From positions 62,001 to 126,000 of the forward strand of contig NZ_BBJU01000028.1 of NCBI RefSeq assembly GCF_000739935.1: a DNA stretch of 64,000 bases, given 5' to 3'. The translations under genes and the position numbers were made by a program. Source of the stretch: Agrobacterium rubi TR3 = NBRC 13261. GTDB lineage: Bacteria > Pseudomonadota > Alphaproteobacteria > Rhizobiales > Rhizobiaceae. This document shows, piece after piece, positions 10,223-19,389 of this stretch; position 1 is the stretch's first letter, and the number at the start of each line of letters is the position of its first letter. Under the pieces are notes generated by a model, which worked only from the letters and a program-made list of their open reading frames with translations, did no database searches and was not told where the DNA came from.

Positions 10223-11230
10223 ATGATCAATCTCGCTGTCTTCGGCGCGGGTCGTATTGGGCATGTGCACGCGATAAATGCGAGCGGCCTGGGCTCGGTG
10301 CAGATCAAATATCTTGTCGACCCAATTGCTGGTGAGCATCAGGCGCTTCTTGCGGCTCGGCTCGGTGCAGAAAGCGTTTCGGCAGACACGGTGTTCTCAG
10401 ACTCGTCAATCGACGGTGTCATCATCGCCAGTTCGACCGATACACATGCCGAACTGCTACTGAAAGCGGCTAGATCCGGCAAGGCCATCTTTTGCGAAAA
10501 GCCTGTCAGCCTGAATTTTGCGACAGTGGAGGCGGTCACCAATGCTGTAGAGGTATCCGGCGTGGCCTGCTTTCTTGCTTTCCAGCGCCGCTATGACCCC
10601 GACTTTCGCTTTGTGCGTGATCGCGTCGTGAGTGGCGACGCAGGTACTCTCGAACATATCGTCATGCACACCCGCGATCCATCGCCACCATCTGTAGCGT
10701 ATATCAGCCATTCCGGCGGCATGTTCCGTGATCAGGCGATCCACGATTTCGACATGGCACGTTATCTTCTCGGCGAGGAGATCGTCACCGTTTATGCGGT
10801 CGGCAATTGCCTGATCGACAAGGAGATCGGCGATGCCGGAGATATCGATACGGCCATGGTGACGCTGACATCTGCGTCTGGCCGGTTTGTGCAGATGATA
10901 AACTGCCGCCGCGCGCCCTTCGGCTACGATCAGCGGCTAGAGGTGCTTTGCTCGAAAGAGGTGCTGTATGTGGAGAACCGCCCGCAGCGTGGCGTCACGA
11001 TTGCAGACGTCAGCGGCTTTCGCGCCTCGCCACCGATGAATTATTTCATCGAACGTTTTGCGGCTGCCTACCGCCACGAGATGATGGCCTTCGTTGATAT
11101 GATCGAGACGGGGCGCGAACCTCTTGCCGGCATTCGAGACGGACTTGAAGCGCAGAGGATTGCAGAGGCGGCGATTGTTTCCATGCAGAACGGTATGCCC
11201 ATTCACATCGGACCAGACTGGCGACCTTAG
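10223..11230 (+). CDS. Inositol 2-dehydrogenase-like Gfo/Idh/MocA oxidoreductase
   Basis: 335 residues. An N-terminal Rossmann fold (VFGAGRIGHVHA, residues 6-17) binds NAD(P); the conserved CEKP at 91-94 supplies the catalytic lysine; the second-domain motif HDFDMARYLLG holds the conserved Asp/His pair. This is the IolG branch: oxidation of a ring hydroxyl of myo-inositol or an isomer to an inosose. It is the first gene of a plus-strand operon (dehydrogenase, IolE-like protein, two more dehydrogenases) controlled by the divergent LacI protein. A separate IolG lies at 22.2 kb with iolBCDE, so this copy may act on another stereoisomer, such as scyllo- or D-chiro-inositol (inference). GGGAGG gives a strong ribosome site. 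Confidence 0.88.
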   Translation: MINLAVFGAGRIGHVHAINASGLGSVQIKYLVDPIAGEHQALLAARLGAESVSADTVFSDSSIDGVIIASSTDTHAELLLKAARSGKAIFCEKPVSLNFATVEAVTNAVEVSGVACFLAFQRRYDPDFRFVRDRVVSGDAGTLEHIVMHTRDPSPPSVAYISHSGGMFRDQAIHDFDMARYLLGEEIVTVYAVGNCLIDKEIGDAGDIDTAMVTLTSASGRFVQMINCRRAPFGYDQRLEVLCSKEVLYVENRPQRGVTIADVSGFRASPPMNYFIERFAAAYRHEMMAFVDMIETGREPLAGIRDGLEAQRIAEAAIVSMQNGMPIHIGPDWRP

Positions 11231-11257
11231 TTGCAGCGTTTTCCGCAGGAGATTATC

Positions 11258-12199
11258 ATGAACGAAAAATTATCGAACCTGCCGAGCGGCGTTCGTCTCG
11301 CGGTAAGCCCGCTTTCATGGGCCAACGACGTGCTGGAAGATTTGGGTGCCGACATATCGCTTAAAACCTGCCTAGATGATGCAGCGAGTGTCGGTTATCA
11401 GGGCGTCGAACTCGGGCGCAAGCTGCCCCGCGACTTCAAGACATTGGCACCTCTTCTGAGTGACCGCGGACTGGCTTTGGCCTCCGGCTGGCACTCTGGA
11501 AGCCTGGCGGAATACGATGTCGATGCAGAGATGGCAGCCGTGGCAGATCACGCCAAGTTGCTGCGCGACATGGGTTCGTCGGTCATGGTCTATGGCGAAG
11601 TGGCCATGATGACGCCCGGTGCCCCGCTGGATGCACAGATGTCCGCGCGACGTCTGATGCCGAAGGAAGATTTTGCCGCCTATGGAGCGCGGCTGACAGA
11701 TTTCGGTATGCGACTGAGGGGGGAATATGGTCTGGCGCTGGCCTATCACCATCACCTGATGATGGTGGCCGAAACATTTGACGAGATTTCGTCCCTGTTT
11801 GACAATTCGGGCGCGTCCGTCGGACTTCTTCTCGACACTGGCCACGCCACTGCCGCAGGGTTCGACTACACCCGTCTGATTGAACGGTTTGACGACCGCA
11901 TCGCTCATATTCACCTGAAAGATGTGCGTGGGCCAGTGATGGCCGAAGTCCGCAGCGGAGATCTGAGTTTTAATGCCGGCGTGCGGAAAGGCATGTTCAC
12001 TGTGCCGGGCGACGGGATCATCGATTTTGCCCCGCTGGCCACCTTCGTTCGGCAAAGCGGCTATCGTGGCTGGCTGGTCGTCGAAGCGGAACAGGATCCG
12101 GCACTTACCCCGCCACTCCCCGCCGTCACCGCTGCCTTCAACCACGTCCTTGACACTTTTGCCAATACCCCCGTTCATCAGGATGAAAATCATGAATAA
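11258..12199 (+). CDS. IolE/MocC-like inosose dehydratase-type TIM-barrel protein
   Basis: 313 residues of the xylose-isomerase-like AP endonuclease-2 fold. It keeps the IolE signature segments: a VSPLSWANDVLEDLG start, YHHHLMMVAE (metal site), LLLDTGHA, IAHIHLKD and VPGDGIIDF, ending in GWLVVEAEQDP. IolE converts 2-keto-myo-inositol to the 2,3-diketo-deoxy compound; MocC of rhizopine catabolism has the same fold. The ATG at 11258 is preferred over an upstream TTG because GCAGGAG lies seven bases before it. It follows the dehydrogenase with a 27-base gap and overlaps the next gene by eight bases. It is a paralogue of the canonical iolE at 16.6 kb and may serve a different inosose. Confidence 0.88.
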   Translation: MNEKLSNLPSGVRLAVSPLSWANDVLEDLGADISLKTCLDDAASVGYQGVELGRKLPRDFKTLAPLLSDRGLALASGWHSGSLAEYDVDAEMAAVADHAKLLRDMGSSVMVYGEVAMMTPGAPLDAQMSARRLMPKEDFAAYGARLTDFGMRLRGEYGLALAYHHHLMMVAETFDEISSLFDNSGASVGLLLDTGHATAAGFDYTRLIERFDDRIAHIHLKDVRGPVMAEVRSGDLSFNAGVRKGMFTVPGDGIIDFAPLATFVRQSGYRGWLVVEAEQDPALTPPLPAVTAAFNHVLDTFANTPVHQDENHE

Positions 12200-13364
12200 G
12201 AAAACCCTCAATATTGGCCTGATCGGATCCGGCTTCATGGGTCAGGCGCACTCGGATGCCTATCGCCGTGCGGGTATGCTGTACCGCGATCTGCCTGCCG
12301 TTCCCCGCCTATGCCTTCTGGCGGATGCGACGGACGAGCTGGCCGCAGATGCCGCCGCTCGATTCGGCTTCGAGAGAAGCACGGGAGACTGGCGCAAGCT
12401 GGTCGAAGACCCTGAAATCGACGTTGTCGACATCACCTCGCCGAATTCCATGCACCATGAAATGGCAATGGCAGCAATCGCCGCCGGTAAACACGTCTAT
12501 TGCGAAAAGCCCCTTTCGGTAACGCTGGAGGAGGCTGAGGAAATGGCCGCCGCCGCTAGAAGCAAGGGCGTCAAGACCATGGTGGCCTTCAACAACATCA
12601 AGACGCCTGCCGCTATGCTGGCCAAGCAGTTGATCGACAAGGGTGACATCGGCACGCCGACGCGCTTCCGTGGTTGGTTCGACCAGGGCTTCTTCTCCGA
12701 TCCTGAGCTGCCGTTTTCCTGGCGTTGCACACGCAAAGACGCAGGCTCCGGCGCTCTTGGCGATCTCGGCAGCCATGTGATCTCCGTCGCACAATATTTG
12801 ATGGGCGATTTTGAAAGCGTCATCGCTCAAACGCAGACGTTTTTCCCAACACGGCCCGTTCCACGGGGCGGATCGGGTTATGGTGCAAAGGCTGGCAGTG
12901 AAGCTCCGCGTGCGGTGGTCGAAAACGAGGACCAAATACAGACGCTTGTTCGCTTCGCAAGCGGCGCTGGCGGAACAATCGAAGCGTCACGCGTTGCCGC
13001 CGGAAAGGTCTTCGGCATTTACTGGGAGGTGTCTGGCACGGAAGGCACCATCCTGATGGACGGAGAGCGTTTCAACGAACTGAAAATCTCGCGCTTCAAC
13101 GATCCCAAGCCGGACCGTGGCTTCAAGACGATCTATGCCGGAAGCCAGGTCTCGCAGTTCTCCGCTTTCTTCGGCTTCGATTTCGCGGGTGGCGGCCTTG
13201 GTTACTTCGACGTCAAGGTGATTGAGGTGCGAGATCTGATCGAAGGCATCGTCAACGACGACGACTGCTTTCCAAATTTCGAATTCGGCCTTGCCAACGA
13301 ACGCATCATCGATGCCATGGAACTGTCTCTGGAAACAAAGACATGGCAGACGATCGCCCGTTAA
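12192..13364 (+). CDS. Gfo/Idh/MocA-family oxidoreductase
   Basis: 390 residues with a Rossmann start (GLIGSGFMGQAH), catalytic-lysine motif CEKP, and a DLGSHVISVAQYLMG segment carrying the conserved Asp and His. The length and the GGSGYGAKAG/ENEDQ insert in the second domain match a MocA/IolW-like subgroup, not IolG itself. It overlaps the IolE-like stop codon by eight bases, and an AGGA eight bases ahead of the ATG at 12192 lies inside that gene's 3' end; this suggests coupled translation. The probable reaction is NAD(P)-dependent oxidation or epimerising redox of an inositol isomer or inosose. The exact substrate is unknown. Confidence 0.88.
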   Translation: MNKKTLNIGLIGSGFMGQAHSDAYRRAGMLYRDLPAVPRLCLLADATDELAADAAARFGFERSTGDWRKLVEDPEIDVVDITSPNSMHHEMAMAAIAAGKHVYCEKPLSVTLEEAEEMAAAARSKGVKTMVAFNNIKTPAAMLAKQLIDKGDIGTPTRFRGWFDQGFFSDPELPFSWRCTRKDAGSGALGDLGSHVISVAQYLMGDFESVIAQTQTFFPTRPVPRGGSGYGAKAGSEAPRAVVENEDQIQTLVRFASGAGGTIEASRVAAGKVFGIYWEVSGTEGTILMDGERFNELKISRFNDPKPDRGFKTIYAGSQVSQFSAFFGFDFAGGGLGYFDVKVIEVRDLIEGIVNDDDCFPNFEFGLANERIIDAMELSLETKTWQTIAR

Positions 13365-13402
13365 GCGACGGGCATTCGCCCATCATGAAAGGATAAGGAA
13401 AT

Positions 13403-14449
13403 ATGTTTTTTCCCCAAGCCCTACCTCCCGCACGCACCCGGTCAGTCATGGAAGCGCCGCCTCTGCGATGGGGCATACTGGGTTCAGGCTGGATTGCTGA
13501 CAAGTTCGTGGAATCCGTCAAGGCGCATACACGGCAGGACATTGCCGCCGTTGGGTCAAGATCTCGGGCGTCGGCGGAGGCTTTCGCTGCACGTTGGGAT
13601 ATTCCGGGCGTTTATGATAGCTACGAAGGTCTCGTCAACGCACACGACATAGACATCATCTATGTCGCATCGCCGCACAATATGCATTGCGATCATGCAC
13701 TGCTCGCCATCGAGGCGGGCAAACATGTGCTTGTCGAAAAACCGATGGCGCTCAACCTCGCGCAGGCGCAGACCATGGTTTCAGCGGCCCGCCGAAAGGG
13801 TGTTTTCGTCGCGGAAGCGCTGTGGACCTATTTTCTGCCGAAATTCGATGTGCTCCAGCAGGTGCTGGACGCAGGCACAATTGGCGAGATACGGTCCGTT
13901 TACACCGAATATGGCGAATATCTCCCCCGCGATCACCGGATCTTCGACGCGAGCCTTGCCGGTGGACCGTTGCTTGACCTGGGCACGTATCCGGTTTCGC
14001 TGCTGGTCAAACTTCTCGGCGTGCCGGACAACGTTGTCGGCCTCGGTGAGGCCGATCCTGCGGGGGTCAATGGTCAGTTGTCGGTCGTTGTCGCCAATAC
14101 CAGCGGAGCGCTTGGCACCATGTCGACAACGCTCTACGGATTCACATCTACAAATGCCGCCATCGTCGGAACGAAGGGGTCGATCCGTTTCGATACGGAA
14201 TTCCACCTGCCCGGCGCATTCGAGGTCTGGTCACTGGATGGGTCGGTCCGGCTTCGCTACGAAGAACCAAGAGGCGCGCATTTCGAGGGGCTGTTCTATG
14301 AAGCTGCGGACGTCGCCTGGGCGATTTGCGACGGACGATTGGAAAGCCCATGTCGGCCGCTACAGGATACGCTTGCTACCATGGAGACGCTTGATTCCAT
14401 CCGCACCACGATCAATCTTTCATTTGCACAAGCAGGCTTGGCCGAATGA
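13403..14449 (+). CDS. Gfo/Idh/MocA-family oxidoreductase (dihydrodiol dehydrogenase-like branch)
   Basis: 348 residues: a leader of about 20 residues, Rossmann motif GILGSGWIADKFV, VEKPMAL (catalytic Lys), then a C-terminal domain with GGPLLDLGTYPVSLLVKLLG. The EKP context and the length resemble the trans-dihydrodiol dehydrogenase/1,5-anhydrofructose reductase branch more than IolG. It starts 38 bases after the previous dehydrogenase with AAGGA in front and ends 29 bases before the convergent RpiR gene, so it closes the LacI-controlled plus-strand operon. It is the third dehydrogenase of that operon. A role in side-chain or stereoisomer processing of inositols is inferred from context only. 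Confidence 0.87.
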   Translation: MFFPQALPPARTRSVMEAPPLRWGILGSGWIADKFVESVKAHTRQDIAAVGSRSRASAEAFAARWDIPGVYDSYEGLVNAHDIDIIYVASPHNMHCDHALLAIEAGKHVLVEKPMALNLAQAQTMVSAARRKGVFVAEALWTYFLPKFDVLQQVLDAGTIGEIRSVYTEYGEYLPRDHRIFDASLAGGPLLDLGTYPVSLLVKLLGVPDNVVGLGEADPAGVNGQLSVVVANTSGALGTMSTTLYGFTSTNAAIVGTKGSIRFDTEFHLPGAFEVWSLDGSVRLRYEEPRGAHFEGLFYEAADVAWAICDGRLESPCRPLQDTLATMETLDSIRTTINLSFAQAGLAE

Positions 14450-14478
14450 ATGCGGGTATGCTGTCACCAAGGCGGCAT

Positions 14479-15300
14479 TCATGCGCGGCTCTGCTCCAAC
14501 CGCGTTACCAACACCTCAGTGAGTGCAATCGCCCGCGTTGGCATAAGGACATTCGTATCACCCGGCCTACCGAGCTTGAAGCTGATCGATGCGACATCCG
14601 TATATGGACTGAGACTGGAGTCGACGATGGCGATGATCGGAACGCCCTTTGCCGCCAGAGGTGAAGCATGGAACACACGTTCGGCATCAGCGGATCGTGA
14701 GATGAAGATTACGGCATCTTCACGAGTTGCAAGGGCAAGAACGTCATCTCCGCCAGTGAGGTCCATCGACAACGTGCATCGAATACCTTTTCGCGTCAGT
14801 GCTTGCTGAAGCGCAACCGTCATCGGAAAGGTCGAACGTGATCCCTGGATAAACACGCAGCGGGCCCGTGACAGGATTTCGACAGCGCCGTCGATCTCTA
14901 TCGTTGTAACCATGTTGGTCAGCCCAGACAGAGCGGTGCAGCAGGCGTCAATTGTCTGACTAAGCGGGTGACTTGGCAATGACCTTTCCGTCTCGGGAGA
15001 TTTCCAGCCTGTCACGTCGTCGTGTAAGGAGAGTTTTGCCCGAATGTTTCTTCGGAATATTTCCTGCAGTGCGGTAAAGCCGTCATAGCCGAGAAGCTGC
15101 GCGAACCGCATCACGGTTGAAGGAGTCACTTGCGCAGCTTCGGCTATAGAACCGACTGAGCCGAGGGCAGTTTCGTCGGGATTATCGATCAGATAGCGTG
15201 CCACCTGGGACAGGCGTTTGGGAAACGCCGTGTGTTTCGCCTTTATCAGTGCGCGCAGGCTGTCGAAATCGACTGGAGGATCTGGCTGTTGGTGGTCCAT
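14479..15300 (-). CDS. RpiR-family regulator, probable iol repressor
   Basis: About 273 residues: an N-terminal RpiR helix-turn-helix (residues 15-85, with PSTVMRFAQLLGYDGFTALQ) and a C-terminal SIS sugar-phosphate-binding domain (about 115-255, FIQGSRSTFPMTVALQQAL). In rhizobia the inositol genes are controlled by an RpiR-type IolR that responds to a phosphorylated intermediate, and this gene is the last of the minus-strand iol block, so that role is likely here. I start it at the ATG at 15300; an ATG five codons upstream (15315) is also possible. It ends convergently with the LacI-controlled operon. Confidence 0.88.
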   Translation of the reverse strand: MDHQQPDPPVDFDSLRALIKAKHTAFPKRLSQVARYLIDNPDETALGSVGSIAEAAQVTPSTVMRFAQLLGYDGFTALQEIFRRNIRAKLSLHDDVTGWKSPETERSLPSHPLSQTIDACCTALSGLTNMVTTIEIDGAVEILSRARCVFIQGSRSTFPMTVALQQALTRKGIRCTLSMDLTGGDDVLALATREDAVIFISRSADAERVFHASPLAAKGVPIIAIVDSSLSPYTDVASISFKLGRPGDTNVLMPTRAIALTEVLVTRLEQSRA

Positions 15301-15344
15301 TTTATCGGCAGGCACCGTTCATTCGCTCGCGTGGCGCCTCAGGT

Positions 15345-15734
15345 TCAAAGCTCACCCGTAACGAATTGGGCAACCCCTCCCCCAAAAGACCAATCATCGT
15401 CCGTGTTTTCCACGAACGACACCATGATATCAGACGCTGCGATTGAACACTCCGACTCCAAACCCGCCGCAAGGTTTCGATAAAAAGCCAACTTCTCGCT
15501 TTGCTTCCTGGGGCGCGAGACGACCTCGATGAGCACAAATTTATCCGTTCGCTCGAAACCGAGACCCGTGTCCAGAGCATGCATGTGTGAAGACTTATGT
15601 TCATAGACGATCTGATATCGATCACGCTCTGGAACATTGAAAGCAGCCACCATGACATCGTGTATCTTGTCGAGCAGCGATCTTAGCTCGGCTTTCGAAC
15701 GACCTTTCCTCAGATTTACTTTGATCAGCGGCAT
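15345..15734 (-). CDS. Tautomerase-superfamily protein
   Basis: 129 residues. The start is fixed by an excellent ribosome site (AAAAGGAGG five bases before the ATG at 15734), which leaves proline as residue 2 (MPLIKVNLRKG), the catalytic N-terminal base once Met is removed. The rest matches the 4-oxalocrotonate tautomerase/MIF-like fold at about twice the length of the short members. It lies between iolB and the RpiR gene in the inositol operon. Enol-keto tautomerisation of a diketone or trione intermediate would make chemical sense there, but this is inference; the canonical iol pathway does not require a tautomerase. Confidence 0.8.
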   Translation of the reverse strand: MPLIKVNLRKGRSKAELRSLLDKIHDVMVAAFNVPERDRYQIVYEHKSSHMHALDTGLGFERTDKFVLIEVVSRPRKQSEKLAFYRNLAAGLESECSIAASDIMVSFVENTDDDWSFGGGVAQFVTGEL

Positions 15735-15786
15735 AGACAGCCTCCTTTTGTAGCAGGATGGCCATATTGGCATCCTGACTCTTCAT

Positions 15787-16596
15787 CTAGCGAGCATCAC
15801 GGTCCATGATCCACTGGACGGCTGGATCGGCCACGAAACGCCATTTGCGCAAGGGACCTGCCATGACGTTGAGGTAATAAAGCTCGAACCCATGCGGTGC
15901 ACCACACGGATGATGACCACGCGGAACCAACACCACATCGTGGTTCTTCACGGCAATCGTCTCATCGAGTGAGCCGTCGTCCGTATAGACCCGTTGCAAG
16001 CCAAAACCCTGCTCGGGATTGATGCGATGATAATAGGTTTCCTCCAGATAGGTGATCCGGGGGAAATCATCCTCGTCGTGACGGTGGCTTGGATAAGAAG
16101 ACCAGTTGCCTGCGGGTGTGAACACCTCGGTAACCAGCAAACTGTCGCAGTAATCCTCGTTCTCCATAGCGATATTATTGATGAACCGCTGATTGGCACC
16201 GATACCTCGTGGAGTCAGCGTAATACCGTCCGGGCCGATACGTCTTGCCTCATGCCCGCTGATACCTGGAGCGAGGCAGACACCGACGGTACAATCGGTC
16301 GTCGCAGTTGCTTCCCACTGCTCACCATTGGGCACATAGAGGCAATGTGGCGGAGTTTTCTCGAAGACATTCATTCGCTCGCCCAGTTCGCCCCAGTCCT
16401 TGCCAGCGGCATTGAAGCGGGCTTTGCCCTCCACCATGACGATGATGACCTCCGAGTTCCCCGTCGCCTCGCCAATGGTCTCGCCTTCACGCAACCGATA
16501 AAGGCTGAAGCCGACATAACGCCAGCCAGCGGATTGCGGCGTAATCTCGTGAACTTTGCCGTGCGTGCCAAAGGGACTGCGCTTGAGAATGCTCAT
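15787..16596 (-). CDS. iolB: 5-deoxy-glucuronate isomerase
   Basis: 269 residues, the usual IolB length. It is a bicupin protein: the second cupin shows YPSHRHDEDDFP and the metal ligands His/Glu, followed by the conserved LEETYYHRINPEQGFGLQRVYTDD block and HHPCGAPHGFELYYLNVMAG near the end. IolB isomerises 5-deoxy-D-glucuronate to 2-deoxy-5-keto-D-gluconate in the cytoplasm, the step after the IolD hydrolase and before the IolC kinase. Its start lies nine bases after the iolE stop in the same minus-strand operon. Confidence 0.97.
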   Translation of the reverse strand: MSILKRSPFGTHGKVHEITPQSAGWRYVGFSLYRLREGETIGEATGNSEVIIVMVEGKARFNAAGKDWGELGERMNVFEKTPPHCLYVPNGEQWEATATTDCTVGVCLAPGISGHEARRIGPDGITLTPRGIGANQRFINNIAMENEDYCDSLLVTEVFTPAGNWSSYPSHRHDEDDFPRITYLEETYYHRINPEQGFGLQRVYTDDGSLDETIAVKNHDVVLVPRGHHPCGAPHGFELYYLNVMAGPLRKWRFVADPAVQWIMDRDAR

Positions 16597-16605
16597 GACG
16601 ACTTC

Positions 16606-17523
16606 CTATGCGGTTGTTTTGGTGGTTGCTGTGTCAAGCCCGGCATCGCGCGCGCCAGACTTCAGCGCTATCAGACCCATGTTTTGATAGTAGAACGGTT
16701 CGCGCACTGCACTATCCTGCTCGGCCTCGATCACCAGCCAACCGGAATAGCGATGCTCGGCCGCAATCTTAAGTACCGGCGCAAAATCCACGCAGCCTTC
16801 CGGGTCGCCAGGGACGGTGAATACGCCCAGACGCACACCGTCGAGGAACGACAGGTTCTCCGCGCGGACACGTTTCATGATTTCTGGCCGAATATTCTTG
16901 GCATGGATATGCGTCACGCGGTCCATGTATTTCGCAGCGACGCTTTCAGGGTTTGCGCCGCCAAATGTGCAGTGGCCCGTGTCCAACAGAAGGCGGGTGT
17001 AAGGCCCGGCCATACGCATGAAACGGTCGATATCGTCAGCACTTTCGATAATCGTTCCCATGTGATGGTGGTAGCCCATCTTGACGCCCTGATCGAAAGC
17101 GAACTTCGAGAGCACCTCGTAGCCTTCCGAAAAGCGCGTCCACTGTTCCTCGGTCATGATCGGCCGGTCGTTGACGGGTGTGCCCTCGCTTCCGTGAACG
17201 GTGTTGGAGCATTCGCAGGCATTGATATGATCGCCGCCGGCAGCCTTCGTCATGTCGATGAACGTCTGCAACGCGGCCTTCTCGGTCTCGATATCATTCA
17301 CGAGAAGGTTGGTGGAATGCCAACCGCCGACAAAACGCAGGCCGAATTCGCCAAGCTTGGCCTTCAGCGCCGTGCCTTCGCTTGGCATCTTGTGGCCCTT
17401 CTCGATGCCGTCGAAGCCGATCTTGCGGCAATCCGACAGGCAATCCTCGAGTGATAGATGCGCGCCGATCGTCTGATCGTCATCATTGGACCAGGCAATG
17501 GGGTTTGTTCCGTAGAGTATCAT
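16606..17523 (-). CDS. iolE: myo-inosose-2 dehydratase
   Basis: 305 residues with the full IolE pattern: [16 protein letters not shown] start, [48 protein letters not shown], and [16 protein letters not shown] with [10 protein letters not shown]. It dehydrates 2-keto-myo-inositol to 3D-trihydroxycyclohexane-1,2-dione using a divalent metal. The ATG at 17523 has AAAGGA six bases before it; an upstream TTG is less likely. It is co-transcribed with iolD (29-base gap upstream) and iolB (nine bases downstream). A paralogue is encoded at 11.3 kb. Confidence 0.96.
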   Translation of the reverse strand: MILYGTNPIAWSNDDDQTIGAHLSLEDCLSDCRKIGFDGIEKGHKMPSEGTALKAKLGEFGLRFVGGWHSTNLLVNDIETEKAALQTFIDMTKAAGGDHINACECSNTVHGSEGTPVNDRPIMTEEQWTRFSEGYEVLSKFAFDQGVKMGYHHHMGTIIESADDIDRFMRMAGPYTRLLLDTGHCTFGGANPESVAAKYMDRVTHIHAKNIRPEIMKRVRAENLSFLDGVRLGVFTVPGDPEGCVDFAPVLKIAAEHRYSGWLVIEAEQDSAVREPFYYQNMGLIALKSGARDAGLDTATTKTTA

Positions 17524-17552
17524 GGTCAATCCTTTCGGGCAGTCGAAGGGTA

Positions 17553-19388
17553 TCAGTTGATGCGCTGTCGAGCGGCATTCGCCTCGTAGTGCTTGCGCGC
17601 CAGTTTAAGTTTTTCGGTATCACCGACTTCCGGCACGGCAACGTCCCACCAGGCGCCACCGATCCCGGCTCCTGTTTCCGCTTCCGTATCGATGACGATC
17701 ACCGATGGTATGGAGCGGTCCCGTGCCAGCACGATCTCTGCTTCAAGCTGGCCGATATCGCTCGCCTTGACCGCATAGGCACCCATCGAAGCCGCATGTG
17801 CCACGAAATCGATGTCCGGCTGGGTTTCAATGTTGCTATCTATGTACATGTTGTTGAACTCGGCACCGCCGCATTCCTGCTGAAGGCGGTTGATGCAGCC
17901 ATAACCACGGTTGTCCGTGAGCACGATGGTGAAGGGAACGCGCATCATCACGGCTGTCGCGATTTCCGAGTTCGCCAGCATGTAGGATCCGTCGCCAACG
18001 AAGCACACGACCTCCTTCTCTGGTGCCGCGAGCTTGATGCCAAAGGCACCTGCGACTTCGTAGCCCATGCAGGAATAGCCATATTCCATATGATATCCGC
18101 CAGCGGCAGCCCGCCAGAGTATCTGCAAAGCACCCGGCATGGTTCCTGCCGCACACATGGCAACAGTGTTAGGCCCAGCAACCCTTTGTACTGCCCCGAT
18201 TACCTGAGCATCGGATGGGAGGAAGTTGGATGCCAGCGAACCCGGTGCGGCAGTGACAGCATCGGTCGCCTTGAACCAGGCTTCCCGTGCCGCGAAGTCC
18301 GGGTCCGCAAAGCGGTGCAAACCAAGTCCGGCGGAAATCCGCGACAACGCAACCTTGGCGTCGCAAACCAGCGGAATAGCGCCATGCTTGGCGGCGTCAT
18401 AGCCGGTAAGGTTGACCGAGACGAGCTTGCGCGCCGGATTGCCGAAGATCGCCCAACTGCCGGTGGTAAAGTCCTGAAAACGCGTGCCGACGCCGAGTAT
18501 GAGATCTGCCTTTGCGGCAATCTGGTTACCGCAATCGGTACCAGTGACCCCCGGTGAGCCGAAGTTCAGCGTTTCCTGCCAGTCTATAGCACCTTTGCCT
18601 GCCTGCGTTTCCACAACGGGAATATTATGCTTCTTTACAAAATCGAGCAGATCGTTCTCAGCGCTAGAGTAAAGCACCCCGCCACCTGCAACGATCACAG
18701 GATTGACAGACTTCTTGAGAGCTGAAACGACATCATCCACTTCACGGGGGTCGGGTTCCGGCCGGCGAATACGCCATACTTTCGGTTCGAAGAAAGATTG
18801 CGGATAATCGTAGGCTTCGGCTTGAACGTCCTGACAAAATGCGAGCGTCACCGGGCCGCAATTGGTCGGGTCCGTCATCACCTGCATGGCCCGAGGCAGC
18901 GCAGTCAGAAGATGTTCGGCGCGCGTAATCCGATCGAAATAGCGGCTGACTGGCTTGAAGCAGTCCGTCACGCTCATGGTACCGTCGTCGAAATCCTCGA
19001 TCTGCTGAAGAACCGGATCCGGCCTTCGATTGGCGAAGACGTCTCCGGGAATGAAGAGAACTGGCAAGCGATTGACATGGGCAAGAGCTGCGGCGGTCAA
19101 CAGGTTGGTCGAGCCGGGTCCGATGGACGACGTTACCGCCATCGCTTTCTGGCGGCGTTTCGTCTTGGCATAGGCGATTGCCGCATGCGCCATGGTCTGT
19201 TCGTTTTGTCCGCGCCAGGTCGGCAGGGCATCACCAATGCCGTGCAGCGCTTCTCCGATGCCGGCAACGTTGCCATGGCCGAAAATGGCCCATACACCCT
19301 CGATGAAACGCTCTCCATCTTCGGTCATCTGAACGGAAAGCCAGCGGAACATGGCTTGCGCGGCGGTGAGGCGAATGGTCTCCGTCAT
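17553..19388 (-). CDS. iolD: 3D-(3,5/4)-trihydroxycyclohexane-1,2-dione acylhydrolase (decyclizing)
   Basis: A 611-residue thiamine-diphosphate enzyme of the acetolactate synthase fold: pyrimidine-binding domain (about 10-190, with [14 protein letters not shown] carrying the activating Glu), a central domain (about 210-340), and the cofactor domain with [12 protein letters not shown] followed by DNRGYGCIN (Mg/diphosphate motif). IolD opens the inositol-derived ring by C-C hydrolysis, giving 5-deoxy-glucuronate. Its ATG comes one base after the iolC stop, so translation is coupled. The length is normal, and no broken motif was seen. Confidence 0.96.
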   Translation of the reverse strand: MTETIRLTAAQAMFRWLSVQMTEDGERFIEGVWAIFGHGNVAGIGEALHGIGDALPTWRGQNEQTMAHAAIAYAKTKRRQKAMAVTSSIGPGSTNLLTAAALAHVNRLPVLFIPGDVFANRRPDPVLQQIEDFDDGTMSVTDCFKPVSRYFDRITRAEHLLTALPRAMQVMTDPTNCGPVTLAFCQDVQAEAYDYPQSFFEPKVWRIRRPEPDPREVDDVVSALKKSVNPVIVAGGGVLYSSAENDLLDFVKKHNIPVVETQAGKGAIDWQETLNFGSPGVTGTDCGNQIAAKADLILGVGTRFQDFTTGSWAIFGNPARKLVSVNLTGYDAAKHGAIPLVCDAKVALSRISAGLGLHRFADPDFAAREAWFKATDAVTAAPGSLASNFLPSDAQVIGAVQRVAGPNTVAMCAAGTMPGALQILWRAAAGGYHMEYGYSCMGYEVAGAFGIKLAAPEKEVVCFVGDGSYMLANSEIATAVMMRVPFTIVLTDNRGYGCINRLQQECGGAEFNNMYIDSNIETQPDIDFVAHAASMGAYAVKASDIGQLEAEIVLARDRSIPSVIVIDTEAETGAGIGGAWWDVAVPEVGDTEKLKLARKHYEANAARQRIN

Positions 19389-19389
19389 A

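Noticed and set aside
15994..17454. 486-codon plus-strand open frame opposite iolB and iolE
   Set aside because: Antisense shadow; both minus-strand genes are clear IolB and IolE with proper ribosome sites.
17382..18557. 391-codon plus-strand open frame opposite iolD
   Set aside because: Antisense shadow of the thiamine-diphosphate enzyme; no recognisable domain.
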